Shown here: in pieces, positions 26,801 through 39,808 of the stretch
How the letters are laid out: each line of letters begins with the position of its first letter
Numbering within the stretch: position 1 is the first letter of the stretch
Assembly (NCBI GenBank): GCA_029962745.1
Contig: CM057157.1
Coordinates: 26,650,645-26,714,644 of the forward strand
DNA from: Echinometra lucunter
Lineage: Eukaryota; Echinodermata; Echinoidea; Camarodonta; Echinometridae
Reading direction: 5' to 3'
DNA: 64,000 bases
The notes under the pieces: model-generated
Told to the model about the DNA's origin: nothing
Seen by the model: the letters and a program-made list of their open reading frames with translations, nothing else
Databases searched by the model: none
Made by a program: the position numbers and the translations under genes

Positions 26801-29800
26801 TTGCTTGTATGTTGTAAAATTCTCTTCAGATATGATGCACTGAAAGGAGCAATTATACTGAGAATCAGAAAGATGTAAAAATGCAGTTAGATGTTGTGAA
26901 AATGATAGATATAGACTTTTGTGCATGTTATACCCTGATACAGGATAAGATCAACAAACACTAATCCCTCCACTCATTTCTAACTTTAAGAGACTCTTAT
27001 TGCTTTTGTTTTAGTATCTGTTTCTTTGAACTGACTATGAAGATGGAAATATTAAATCATTGACATTTAAATGATTATTAACTTCCTCTTCATTTTCTGA
27101 TAGATTTCCTCAATGGGCACTGCACCTTTCTTTGTTGAGAATGTTAGTGAACTTCAGCTGAACTCCCTAAAGCTGATCTCTGCTGTAAGTATAGAATTGT
27201 TCCAGTTATTCATTCATTGAACACAACCATAGATTTGATTTCATAGAATACAATATTATGCTGTTGACTCATGTAATGAGCAACATTATGTACTTAAATA
27301 CAATTTTTGTCAAAGCTTTACAAAATCCTCATTCTGTTCTTTTTTTTTTGTAATGAATTATTTGAATGAATAAAATTCTATGTCGGTATACTCTGAGTAA
27401 ACTAACATTCATATATTTACCATGAACGTCAGGAATGGAAGAGAACATAATGGAAATAGTGAAGTAATAATGAAGAAGGTTAATTTGGATTGGTAACATA
27501 TCACCACTAAATGCTTTGGTTTCTTTGTTTTTTAACTTCTTATCGTTCCCTAACAATCATCGGCACAAGCTATTTTAAAATTGAAATCAAGATTCTTATC
27601 ATTGATGTGATAATGACGATGAGTCGAACCTCTAGAATTTTATCATTTTCTTCCTGCAGGTATTCTCAAGGTATGAGAAACATCGACAACTCATCCTGGA
27701 GGACATATTTGCCTCTCTTGCCAGACTTCCATCTAGTAAAAAGAATCTCAGAAACTTCAGGTACACACCCTTTTTCTTTCCTCCTGCTCTTAACGAAATG
27801 TGTGTCAAAGAACAGAATCAAATTGAAACTGTAGATAGTCAGGGATGCCAGTTTTCAGGCAACAGTCTGACGTCAAGCCCCAGCCAGTTATTTTCTGCCA
27901 TATTTCAGGCTCTTTTGTGTACAAAATGGTTCACTTAAGTTTATTTTCAGGCCCTCTCGTAAATTCTAACTGGTATCACTGAGATAATGTCTTAACACGT
28001 GTCTGCCAAAAACTTGATTGTAGTACATGTATGTAGTTTAACTAAGAGGATAAGTGAGGAAAGACATGTGTGAAACACAACAGCCAACAATATGCATTTT
28101 GCGTTCATTACGTGCCTTTTCGCACCACTATGTTTCGCTAGGCTACCTTAAAGTTGGTCTCTAGTTTGCTAGAAAAAAAAAAATTAATCAAGTGATCAAG
28201 ATACAGTGATCAAGATAGTCTCACATTGTCCGACTTGCATAAAAAGATATGTGTGAAAGATCGTGTGATATTCCTTTCACGATTTTTGGTGAATTTTAGT
28301 GTAAATGTCGTGACAGGAATGCAATAAAACGGTTAAACTCAGTGGTACGCTATGACCCCTGCATGACTTCCTGTAAAAGAGTCCCAGCACTCCATTTTGT
28401 TTATGCGGGCAAATGGAATTCCCATTGCTTTTACGTGTGTGCCCGCACTATGTGATGCTGCGTTGACAGTGTTTTGCTTTGTCACAAAATGTGATGTGTA
28501 ATATTTGAAAATTATTCATCATCGTCGTCATTAATTAGAGTCATTATCTGCGCGGGGTCACTGTATTTTGTGCCATGCTGACATCCCTCCCTCCACTTTC
28601 TGTTTTCTTGAGCATCCTCTTTTAGCCCAACCCTCAGCAAGCAATATCAAAAATTGCGAAAAAGAAAGCTAATACCACAAAAGCAGTGTGAGTCTCATAA
28701 AACTATATGATTCTATTGTTACTTTTGTTCCAAGTGTTTAAGTTCCCTCTATATGTTGAATTAATCATTACGTTGTACTCTGTCTCTCTGTCTCCATTCA
28801 GACTGAACAACACAACCAACATCCAGATGGTCACTGCTCTTGTATTACAACTCATTCAAGGTGTAGTCGTGTTCAACAACCCTGATGGCGATAATGAGGG
28901 GATAGATCAATATGACGATATCGATGATGACACTTCAAAGGTGTGTAGCCATTTCTTTTTCTCCTCCTTTTCCATCTCCTTATTTTCCTTCTTCTTTTCC
29001 TTCTTTTTTTCCCTTCTTCTTTTCCTTCTTCTTTTCCTTCTTCTTTACCCTCTTCTTTTCCTTCTTCTTTTCCTTCTTTTTTTCCCTTCTTCTTTTCCTT
29101 CTTCTTTTCCTTCTTCTTTACCCTCTTCATTTCCTTCTTCTTTTCCTTCTTTTTCTTCTTCTTTTCCTTCTTCTTTTCCTTCTTCTTTTCCTTCTTTTTC
29201 TTCTTCTTTTTCTTCTTTTCCTTCTTTTTCTTCTACTTTTCCTTCTTCTTTTCCCTTTCCTTCATTTCCTTCTTCATCTTCTGGGCCTGCTTTTGCTCCT
29301 CAGTCTTGTCCTTATCCTTTTTCTTCTCTTCTGTCTGTAACTCTATAAATAAACCCTAGTTAAAGCAAAAGTAACTAAGGTGCAATTCTTTAACAGTGGC
29401 CTTACAAATTTGCTTTGACATTTGTTTACAGCATTTATTATGTAATGAATAATACAAGACATATGATCTTATCTTCAGTATGATTTCACGTTTGCTATTG
29501 TAATGTTTCAATATATCATGTTCATAACAGACTGATCAGGGTGTGCTAGTGGTCAATGCCTATGAGACAGCAGTCAGAACAGGACAAAACTTCCTCTCCG
29601 TGTTCCTGAAGAAGTAAGTGTTTATCACGGTAACTGCTCTACACATTAGATTCATGCTGTGAAATTTACAACACTTGTGTTGTACTATGCTCAACCCCTA
29701 CATCTCTCAATTCAGTGCAATCTATCCTGGATCTTAAAATGTATGAATAAACAAATGAATGAAATGATATTGATCAAAAGTACCATGGAATAAAGTATAA

Positions 29801-30612
29801 TTCCTGTCATGTGCACTCCTATCAATTTACATAATTAATCAAGTGAAATCTTGTTTGTCTCTGATGTTTTTATTTTTACATTTATGTTGTTGTTGTTGTA
29901 ATTTTCTCTGCTGTATGCTGATCGAAACAATTCTCATTAACCATGATTACGAATGACCTAAGTAATGATATGACATTAATTAGCAAATGACATAGAGGCC
30001 TTTCTACAGTGTGGTCATATTTTCTAATTACACTAATTGTGATTCATACCATTTCCCCTTCTCTGTATATTAGGTGTGTCAGCAAGGATGAGGAAGACTA
30101 CAGGCCTCTGTTTGAGAACTTTGTGCAGGATCTGCTTTCGGCTGTCAACAAGCCCGAATGGCCAGCAGCAGAACTCTTGCTCAGTCTACTCGGCAGATTA
30201 CTGGTATGTTGATGTCTTGTTGTACATCAATTCTCACGTTTCACAATGCATGGGCCACCAACGTCCATACCATGAGAGGCATGTTTTCCCACTTGCGAGT
30301 AGACAACTATTTCCAAGATAGCAGACGCCGCGAGTTAGAGTGGACCAATTGAAAAAATATTGAATTGACATAAGGAAGGATCCCTAGTGGCGGGAAGAAG
30401 AAAGATGAGTTAGTAGAACTAGCATTTGGAGCCCAGGAAATATATGAAGTGTTCAATCTCTTAGAATAGAAGCAGAAAAGGCGAATAGGCCAAGGTGTTG
30501 ATGGTACTGTTGTCGACCAATCTCCCAGAATTAATGCACTAGAGTGACTGTTGCAACTGAACCGAATGAGGGCGCAAGGATTGTGAAATGCGAGAAATAC
30601 ATATTGTATATG

Positions 30613-30656
<44 letters not shown>

Positions 30657-33600
30657 TATATTGGTTTGTTTATTGTAAAAACATCAAACAAGCAGCTCGG
30701 AGGCTGAAAATATTCAGTTTAGTAACAGTGAGTATATATATATATATATAAGTGTGAAAATTAGTCTGCGTGGCATCTATGATTTTATTTTTTATGGCAT
30801 TCTACTACCAACTCTGATTCCTATATATATATATATATATATATGTGTATGATCCTGATGGACATGGCTAAACATTTCCTTTCCATTTGTAATTTCCAGA
30901 TGCACCAGTTCAGCAATCGCTCCAATGAGATGTCGATGAGAGTGTCTTCCCTCGAGTATCTTGGTCAGGTGGCAAGCAGACTGAGGAAAGATGCCATATC
31001 AAGCGTTATGGATGAGGAGAGACTCAATACCATTGTCAGAGAGGTACTGTAAACGAATATTTCGTGGTGCAGGAATTTTCACGCACGACTCTTGTGTGAA
31101 AAATAAAACCGCCCATAATATTTTGTTTATTTTGCATGTGAATACAGTTATCCTAACTGTCCACGAAAATGGAAAATGTGCGATTGTGTTTAACTCGGCT
31201 GAGCTCGAAAATTTCCACTTTTACAATAAGAGAAGGGATTTTAAACCATTCATGACAGGAATTGTTTGAAGCCTTATTTGATCAGCTGTTCTTCAATTTG
31301 GCAACACCAGAATTTTTTAGTTTATTGGATTTTTCTTGTAATACTGTAAATCACGCATCTGAAATGTATATAAATTGTTAGGAAGTATGTAGAAAAGTTA
31401 GAAAGTTACCAATTTGCACAGAAAAACAGTGATTTTTGAATTTGATTCACAGTCATGGAAAGCCTGGAAAAATCATAATTTGAAAACATTTCCAGGCTTG
31501 GATAAATCGTAAGAAAAAGAAAAGGAAGTGTAATGCATAATCAATGAGGTTGCTATTATGATAATTATCATTATGATTTATTTATGTCTTTTTTCCCTAG
31601 ATGCGGGGTGGTAGAGAATCTCCAGTTGGGGATGGCAAGCCATGTGACAAATTGGACTACGTCATGAACCTACAGCAGGCTATGGTAGACTACCTCAGCT
31701 ATAATAGTCGCAATGATCCAGCAATCTTGGTAAGAAGTGTCACTCACATCATTTCATTCATCTCATTCTGTTGTTAAGTTTTTTCCCATGTGAGAATTTT
31801 TAAAAAAAATTTTATTTATCCATCATCTCAGCAAAGCAGTCTTCGTCGTCGTATTTTTGTCATCCTCTACTGTCCGGGCATTGTCATTATAAATGTCATT
31901 TTCAGCTATGTAGTTATTGGTCAGACATTTTCATTCTCATCATTCCTATCATTTACCAAAGTAGTGCCTTGTATACAGTTGTGGTTTTTTTTTAACTGTC
32001 TGAGAAATTCATAACTTATTCATAGGAAAAGGCTAGATATTATGTCATTCCATGTCATTTGCTACATACTCTCCTCCCAGTTTAGGAAGTTCAAAAGAAA
32101 AAAAAAATTAAAAAAAAACATCAGTGCAGGCATGTGACTTTGCTATAAAGCTCCTACAACAAGCCTTATTATTGGGGAGGGGAGCAGGGAGTCTTGAAAT
32201 AGCCAGTACAGACAAAAATGATCTTGATGCATTCCTGGCTGTGAGAAAAAAGAAAGGAATATGATGAAACTTGGAAAAACAATTGATTTTGTTTCATTGG
32301 AAACTTGTGGCAAGGTATGTTCTGACGTGCTCCGGTAATCCAGTGATCAGGGTAATAATAGCAACATTGTAAAGCGCATTGAAGTATTCACATAATGTGC
32401 TATATAAGCGTAATATATTATTATTATTATTATTAAATTGCATCGGAAAAAATACAGGGTTTTTTTTTTGTTTGTTTGTGTGTGTGTGTGTGTGTGTGTA
32501 ATAAATGAATAGCAAGCAGGGATGTGTGATACATCAACCGACATGTATTCCTTACCTATGTGTTATAAAATACGGAATTGTGAAATGCAGTGTGCTTGAA
32601 AACCCTTGCCTCTTTTAAAAGCAGTTTACAACTTCTTTTGTGAACAGGCCTTAAGGTTTTACATTGGTAATCAGAGCACTGTTTCTTACATTTCACAATC
32701 CTTGCACCCTTGTGTGGTTTAGTTGCGATAGTCACGTTAGCGTGTTAATTCTGGAGATGGGTCAACAACGGTACCATCAACACCTTCCACTAGTCACCTT
32801 TTCTGCTCGTATTCTACTTGATAACAGACACTTCATATTTTCTGTGGGCTCTCATTGCTAGCTCTGCTAACTCTTCCTTCTTCTTCCCTGTGCTTGGGAT
32901 CCCTTGGTCAGTTAATTAAAAGTATTTCTTCAATTTATCAGCTCTCACTCACGGTGTCTTTGAAATAGTTGTCAACCCGTGAGTGCGAAAATAGGCCTCT
33001 CATCATACAGACGTTTATGGAGCATGCATTGTGAAATGCGAGAATTCTAATGCTCTCTCTCTCTCTCATTTTGTCTCGTAGTTTTCAAGACAGTTCTTTC
33101 TTGCCCAGTGGTACCGGGACACCAATGCAGAGGTGGAACAGACCATGAAAGCCCCGCAGTCCAAGTCGAAGAAGAAGAAAGACAGTGACGATGAGGACAG
33201 TGAAGATGATGATGATGATGACAGTGATGATGAGGAGGAAGAGGACAAGTCGCGTGATGCTGACCTCAAGACAGCAGAAATCTTGAGAGCGGCTGAAAAG
33301 AGAAAAAAATTCCTCATATCTGCTATCAAAGTCAAGAAACCTGCTGGATCCATTAGGTAGGGGGTTAGCTATACCTTCACTTCAGAAGTAGTAGTAGTAG
33401 TAGTTGTAGTCTTAGTCGTCGTAGTCATAGTCGGTAGTAGTCGTAATTTTAGTCATCATAGTAGTCGTTGGTAGTAGTCGTTGGTAGAAGTCGTTGGTAG
33501 CAGTAGTCGGTAGGAGTAGTCGGTAGTAGTAGTAGTTAGTAGTCATATTCATAGTCTATAGTAGTCATAGTAGTTGGTGTTTGTTTTTTGCTTGTTCTTT

Positions 33601-34175
33601 TTTTTAGCATGACAGTGATTTGAATCTGATGATGGCAATTAGCTTTCTGTGCATGGTAGTATTCTAAGATTCATGTGTAATCTTTGGAGATCAAACTGCA
33701 AAAGCACCTAATACATGCAATGGAAATAGCCTTACCAAATGTAATCTTATCAGAGGATTCAGTTTGTGATGACATAAAACAATCTCGGGTATTAAGATAC
33801 CAGTAGTTCTTCTTTCATTTTAAGTGAGGAATGTGAAATTGCCTTGTTAGTCACATATGTATGATTGAATCATACTCTTTATTTAGCCTTGCTAATGAGT
33901 TGATGAATAATGTATGGGGTAGGATTCTTATGCCTCCACTACCCAAAGGTGGGTGTCAGAAAGCAGTATTTTTTTTTTTCTAAGGATGATTCTCATTGGG
34001 CAGTATCCCCCAAATTTCATGCTCGAAATAATTTACAATATGTCTTTTCTCATGTGTGCTACAGGAAAGGAAGGAACATCATAACGTATGAGAGTGCTGC
34101 ATTTGTAGTTAGGTATCTTGCATCAAGAAGACCATTCTCACAAAGCTTTGATATCTATCTTACACAGGTAAGTCA

Positions 34176-34269
<94 letters not shown>

Positions 34270-37200
34270 CTTTATTTCAATTTGTTAGTTAGTTTATCTT
34301 AACTCTACTCTAGCTGGGGGGGGGGTCAATTTGACCCCTTCCCCTGTATGAAATTTGCAACCACCATCTCGCCAAGGGGTGGTGGGGTCATGGCACATTT
34401 TATAATAACACATCAGCTAAAAACCATTTGGCATAGATTTGTGTAAATACAAATGGAAATACTAGTTTTGCATAAATTGCTTTATAACACTACTAATTTC
34501 ATCTCCCAAGTGACTGGAATCATATTTTTTCATTTAGAATTTATTGAAAATAAATTATGTTGCACAAACAATCATAAAAACCTTGAAGTATGTAAATGAG
34601 AACAATATGATACATAAGAATTCAATGAAACAATAAAATAGAAAGGAACAAATTGAGTTTGACAAATTTTCACATACCATGAAGTTTAAAATGCTTTCCA
34701 CAAAATTTCTGCAAAAAGATTGGCCTCAATTCACCTTATATGAGGGAAATTATAATGAGAGTAGAAAAATGTGCATCAGATTTGCTTAATGTATGAAAAT
34801 GAATTATAAAAAGCATTTTTTGACTAAAAAACTTCCATAACAACTGTTCACCCATGTCTCCTTTCAATGACAGTGCGACAATTTTGGTGTTCTCCAATAA
34901 GAGCAATTTAAATTGAAAACACAGTGAAAATTTTGTAATCACCACTTTTGGTTGCAAATTGGCAATTCTATTAATTTTTTCAATTGTTATTTACATTTTC
35001 TCATGATATATGCATTTTTATATTTTCAAGCCATGTATGAATGGAGAATGAATATATTTGTTCAATAAAAACATATACACAAAAGAGAATATACTTGTTG
35101 CCAATTTGGGAGGGAAAGCTGATTAATTTTGCCATTATGAAGCTCTATACTGCTATGGGTTAACACTAAGTTTATTGCATTTGCTTTTCAGATCTTGAGG
35201 GTATTGAATGAAACAGCAGTCGCAGTTCGAACAAGAGCTATGAAGTGCCTATCACAAGTAGTTGCAGCAGATCCAAACATATTGGCCAGGGTAAGAATCC
35301 TCATCTATCAAGGATTTTAAAGATTAGCAAGGAATTCTAAATAATAAGGGAATTACTTGTCAGTAACATATGGATTTGATGGATCACTAACAAGGCCCTC
35401 AGATATTATGTACGCCATATTTTCCCCTGGTTGCTTCCTTACAAGCATAAACTTTCTTTTTTAGAAGTCAGGTTGAATAAAACATTATCATTAGCATTAT
35501 CTTCATCATCATCATCATTATGATCACCATCACCACTACCAAAATCGTCAACATCACCATCATCGTCATAATCATCACTATGATCATAATCATCAGTGTC
35601 ATCATTCCTCATTACCATCATAGTCATCATCATCATCATCACCACATCATCATGATCATCACCATCATCACCATCATGATCATCACCATCATCACCATCA
35701 TGATCATCACCATCATCACCATCATGATCATCACCATCATCACCATCATGATCATCACCACCATCATCATCAATTTAATGCCATAAAATAATAATAATTT
35801 GCGATTTTTCACTTTGTGCTAGGCTGACGTGCAGAAGACAGTTCACTGTCGGTTCATGGATCAGTCGACCAGCGTGAGAGAGGCAGCAGTGGAGTTAGTA
35901 GGAAGATTCGTGTTGATGCAGCCAGAGCTTACAGATCAGTACTATGAAATGCTCATTGAAAGAATATTGGTACGTTCCAGTGCAAACTTAAAAGGTAGAA
36001 ATAGGAATAGTAATATGATCATCAGGATAATACTGGTGTGCTCAAAGGCTTTCTTCCAAAGTAGAACTATTATAAATATATCCAGATGTTGGTGTCTGGA
36101 CAGGTTGTGTATCCGGACAGTCAATTTAAACAGCCATTTAAAGCAATTTACAAGCAATATTTCTTAAATTTTTGACACTTGCATTAGACAATATTATAGA
36201 GAACAAATATTGATGATGATTAGTGCCATTTAATGAATAGTTATTGTTGAATCCAAAGACAAAAGAAAAGGCTTAATTTTTTTGTAAGACCCCCATCCTA
36301 CCATGAAATGTCCATTGAAATAATACTATTATTTTCAAAGGCATTCTTCAGATTACTTATACAGTCAAACCTGCTTTAGCAACCACCTGTATAGAAAGAC
36401 CGCCTGTCTATAAAGACCACAGTTATTGTTTCCCTTGAAAAGCTTTTCCCTTTGAAACATGTTCTAAAGAAACCTGTCCATAAAGACCACCTGCTCATAA
36501 AGATTGCCTTTCTTGTCTCCTTTGGTTCATTTCTACATACAGGTTTCACAGTATAAGAATATTTTGTAGTGGATATGTGTAGTTAACCTATTTGTGACAG
36601 AGATTCTACATTGTGTGGTTTGGCTCAATAACTTTTGGAGCCCTAAAAAACATACCATTACACATGAGCAGAAAGAGTAAAATTTTGTACACATACTGTT
36701 CCCATTTTGTGCGGGTCAGTATTTGTCTTGCGATGCTGAAATATTTGTAAAGGAAAATAAGCGATGAAAAATTGGCAATGCTATGAAAAAATCAAAATCA
36801 CTGTTTATCCGACCAAATTGGCAACTTTTAACTTTCTATCAGTTTTTTTTTTTTTAATTCCTTGGAGATACATGACTTTTTGTAAGAAAATGTAGCAATA
36901 AAAGAAAAAGTTCTGGTGTTACCAATTTGAAGAAGAAAAGCTGATCAAAGTAGGTTTGAAAAAATTCCTGCCATGAATAAGTTGAACAGTGATGCCAACT
37001 GTTCCTTTTTTGCAGTATTTGGTACTGTTTTTTAGGGAAAATACTGCATGTTTCAAGTAAAATACTGTTTTTCATGAAGTTAAGTTACTGTACAGTTCTA
37101 TGCAAGTAGTAGTATATATAGAGCTGCCAAGTAGTAGGATTTTATCCTATTTAGTAGGTAGGATTTTTTGGAGAGAATATGACAATAGGATTTTTCCTGT

Positions 37201-38604
37201 GAAAATAGGATTTTTGAAAGTTCTGACATTGATTCTTTATTACCTTTATTTTATCTTATTTTCATGTTATTTTATCAATATTTCAGTTTATCCCAATGCT
37301 CGGTGTGCTCTACCTGTGTATTTGTACTGTAGATCATTTTCAATAAAAGAAGTACAATGTAGAAGAGTTAGGATCAAAATAATTAAGTAAGTCATACATA
37401 TTATTAATATTGTATTTTCTTTAGGATATCATAGAGAGTGAAAGGGGAATCATATTGTTGTATTTTTAAAATTTTCATGCAAAAATAGGATTTTTGGCAT
37501 GAAAATAGGATAAAAGGAAGTACAGAATAGGGTTTTTTTCCAGTTGGGGTTGGCAGCTCATAATACTTCATTTCAGACATATAAATACTGCAAAACTTAA
37601 TAAGAGATTGGCATGTCTCTTGTAACACCTTTTTCTCTGTGGTATGATCAAATGGTACCCCATTGGCAAACCTTTTTTAATTTCCCATATTGAACAGGAC
37701 ACCGGAATCAGCGTGCGAAAACGGGTGATCAAGACTCTCAGGGATATTTGCATTGATCAACCTGAATTCTCCAAGATTCCAGAGATCTGCGTCCGTATCA
37801 TCAGGAGAGTCAATGATGAGGAGGGGATCAAGGTAAGAAGTTCGTAATCTGTTGCACACTAAGACGGAGATAACTCATGCTAGGGTCCATGGAAAATTCG
37901 TGTTATACTGCATTCGAATCATACTCAACTTTTAAAAAATAGATAAATTTGCTTCTGAGTTATCCAGTGTTAATATGTAATTATACTCTTTTTTCATTTG
38001 TTGTTCTAGATAAGATATTTTATGAAACTTTAAAATATCAAGAACTCCAGTAAAACAAGAAATCTAGGTAATTGCAGCTTCTTTTGTAAATCTTTGCAAG
38101 GAATTGTTGATAAAAAGTTATATGATACATAACCAAAGTGTTGCCAAATGGTACAAGCTATTGTTGAGCTCATTCGAAAAAAAGTGCAAAAGGAAATATA
38201 AGTCATGTAGAATATCTTCATATTTTCTACAGATAATCAAAAGAATATTGATTATACTGGCTTGCAGAAACATCTGAATTTTAATATTATTACAAAAGAA
38301 TTACTTAAATAGACAATGTCCACCTTGATTTTCTATTAAAAAAAACAATTGGGTTTGTTCTATCTCCAGAAATTGGTGAATGAGACGTTTCAGAAGATGT
38401 GGTTCACCCCGATGCCGAATCAGAACAAGAATCTCCTGCTGCAGAGGGCGCTGAACATTATAGAGGTGGTAGCAGCGAGTAAAGACACAGGCTATGACTG
38501 GCTCGAACAGCTACTTACAAATGTTAGTTGAATAGGGATAGCACTTATACTGGAAGATGAATATTGCATGTTGCCTTGTTGAGAGGAACAGAGGGAGGAA
38601 GGAG

Positions 38605-38642
<38 letters not shown>

Positions 38643-39717
38643 ATAGAAAGAATAGAAAGAATAGAAAGAAAGAAAGGAGAGAGAGAGAGAGAGAAAGGGG
38701 AAGGAGGGAGGGAGGGAAATAGGAGGGGAGAGAAGGAGAGGAGGAAGAGAGAAAGAGAACAAACTTGGCCAGTAAAGATAAAAGAAGAAGGGAGGGAGGG
38801 AGAGAGAGAGAAGGAGAGAAGGAGAGGAGGAAGAGAGAAAGAGAACAAACTTGGCCAGTAAAGATAAAAGAGGAAGGGAGGGAGGGAGAGAGAGAGAGGG
38901 AGAGAAGGAGAGGAGGAAGAGAGAAAGAGAACAAACTTGGCCGGTAAAGATAAAAGAGGAAGGGAGGGAGGGAGAGAGAGAGAGGGAGAGAAGGAGAGGA
39001 GGAAGAGAGAAAGAGAACAAACTTGGCCAGTAAAGATAAAAGAGGGAGGGAGAGAGAGAGAAGGAGGGAAGGAGGAGGAGAGAGAGATAGAGTAAGAGGA
39101 GGGAGATCTGTTCATGCTTGTCTTTTAGGATAGCTTGCAGTGTTGAAAAAAATATGTTTATTGTTCTTTATTTCCTTCTTTCTTTCTTTCTTTATTCATT
39201 TATTTATTTAGTCATTTATCTACTTATATATTTATTTGTCATTTGTTATTTGTTTGTACACCTAGAATTAAAGTTATCCCATTACTTCTGTCACTTGATA
39301 AGAATCTAGAATAAACATGTTTCTTCCCACATGTTTATACACTTTTATGAGAACTTTCTAATGACTGAACAAATGTCCCCCTCTTTGCTCCAATGCAGCT
39401 TCTCAAGGGTGAGGAGGAGGCCCACTATAAGCCAGTCCAGAAAGCCTGCATCCAGGTCACCGACTGCCTGGTGGAACATGTGCTACGGCTGGAGAGGGGC
39501 TCGGCCGACGCGTCGGAGGAGGGCAAGGCCAACAGCAAGAGACTGGTGTCGTGTCTCCAGACCCTCTATCTCTTCAGCAAGGTTAAACCTTCTCTGATGG
39601 TGGCGCATGCAACCACGCTTCAACCCTACCTCAGTACAAAATGTGCAGTGAGTAGTCACCTTTCTCAGCATCTAAGCAGTGATGATGATGATGATTATGA
39701 TGATGATGATGATGATG

Positions 39718-39808
<91 letters not shown>

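Noticed and set aside
28707..29348. Long open frames in the polypyrimidine tract (both strands)
   Set aside because: They encode only Ser/Phe/Leu/Pro or Lys/Glu/Gly runs from a low-complexity repeat. They are not genes.
38492..39115. Overlapping long open frames on both strands of the purine minisatellite
   Set aside because: The unit length (86 bp) and composition explain the openness; there is no domain and no codon signal.
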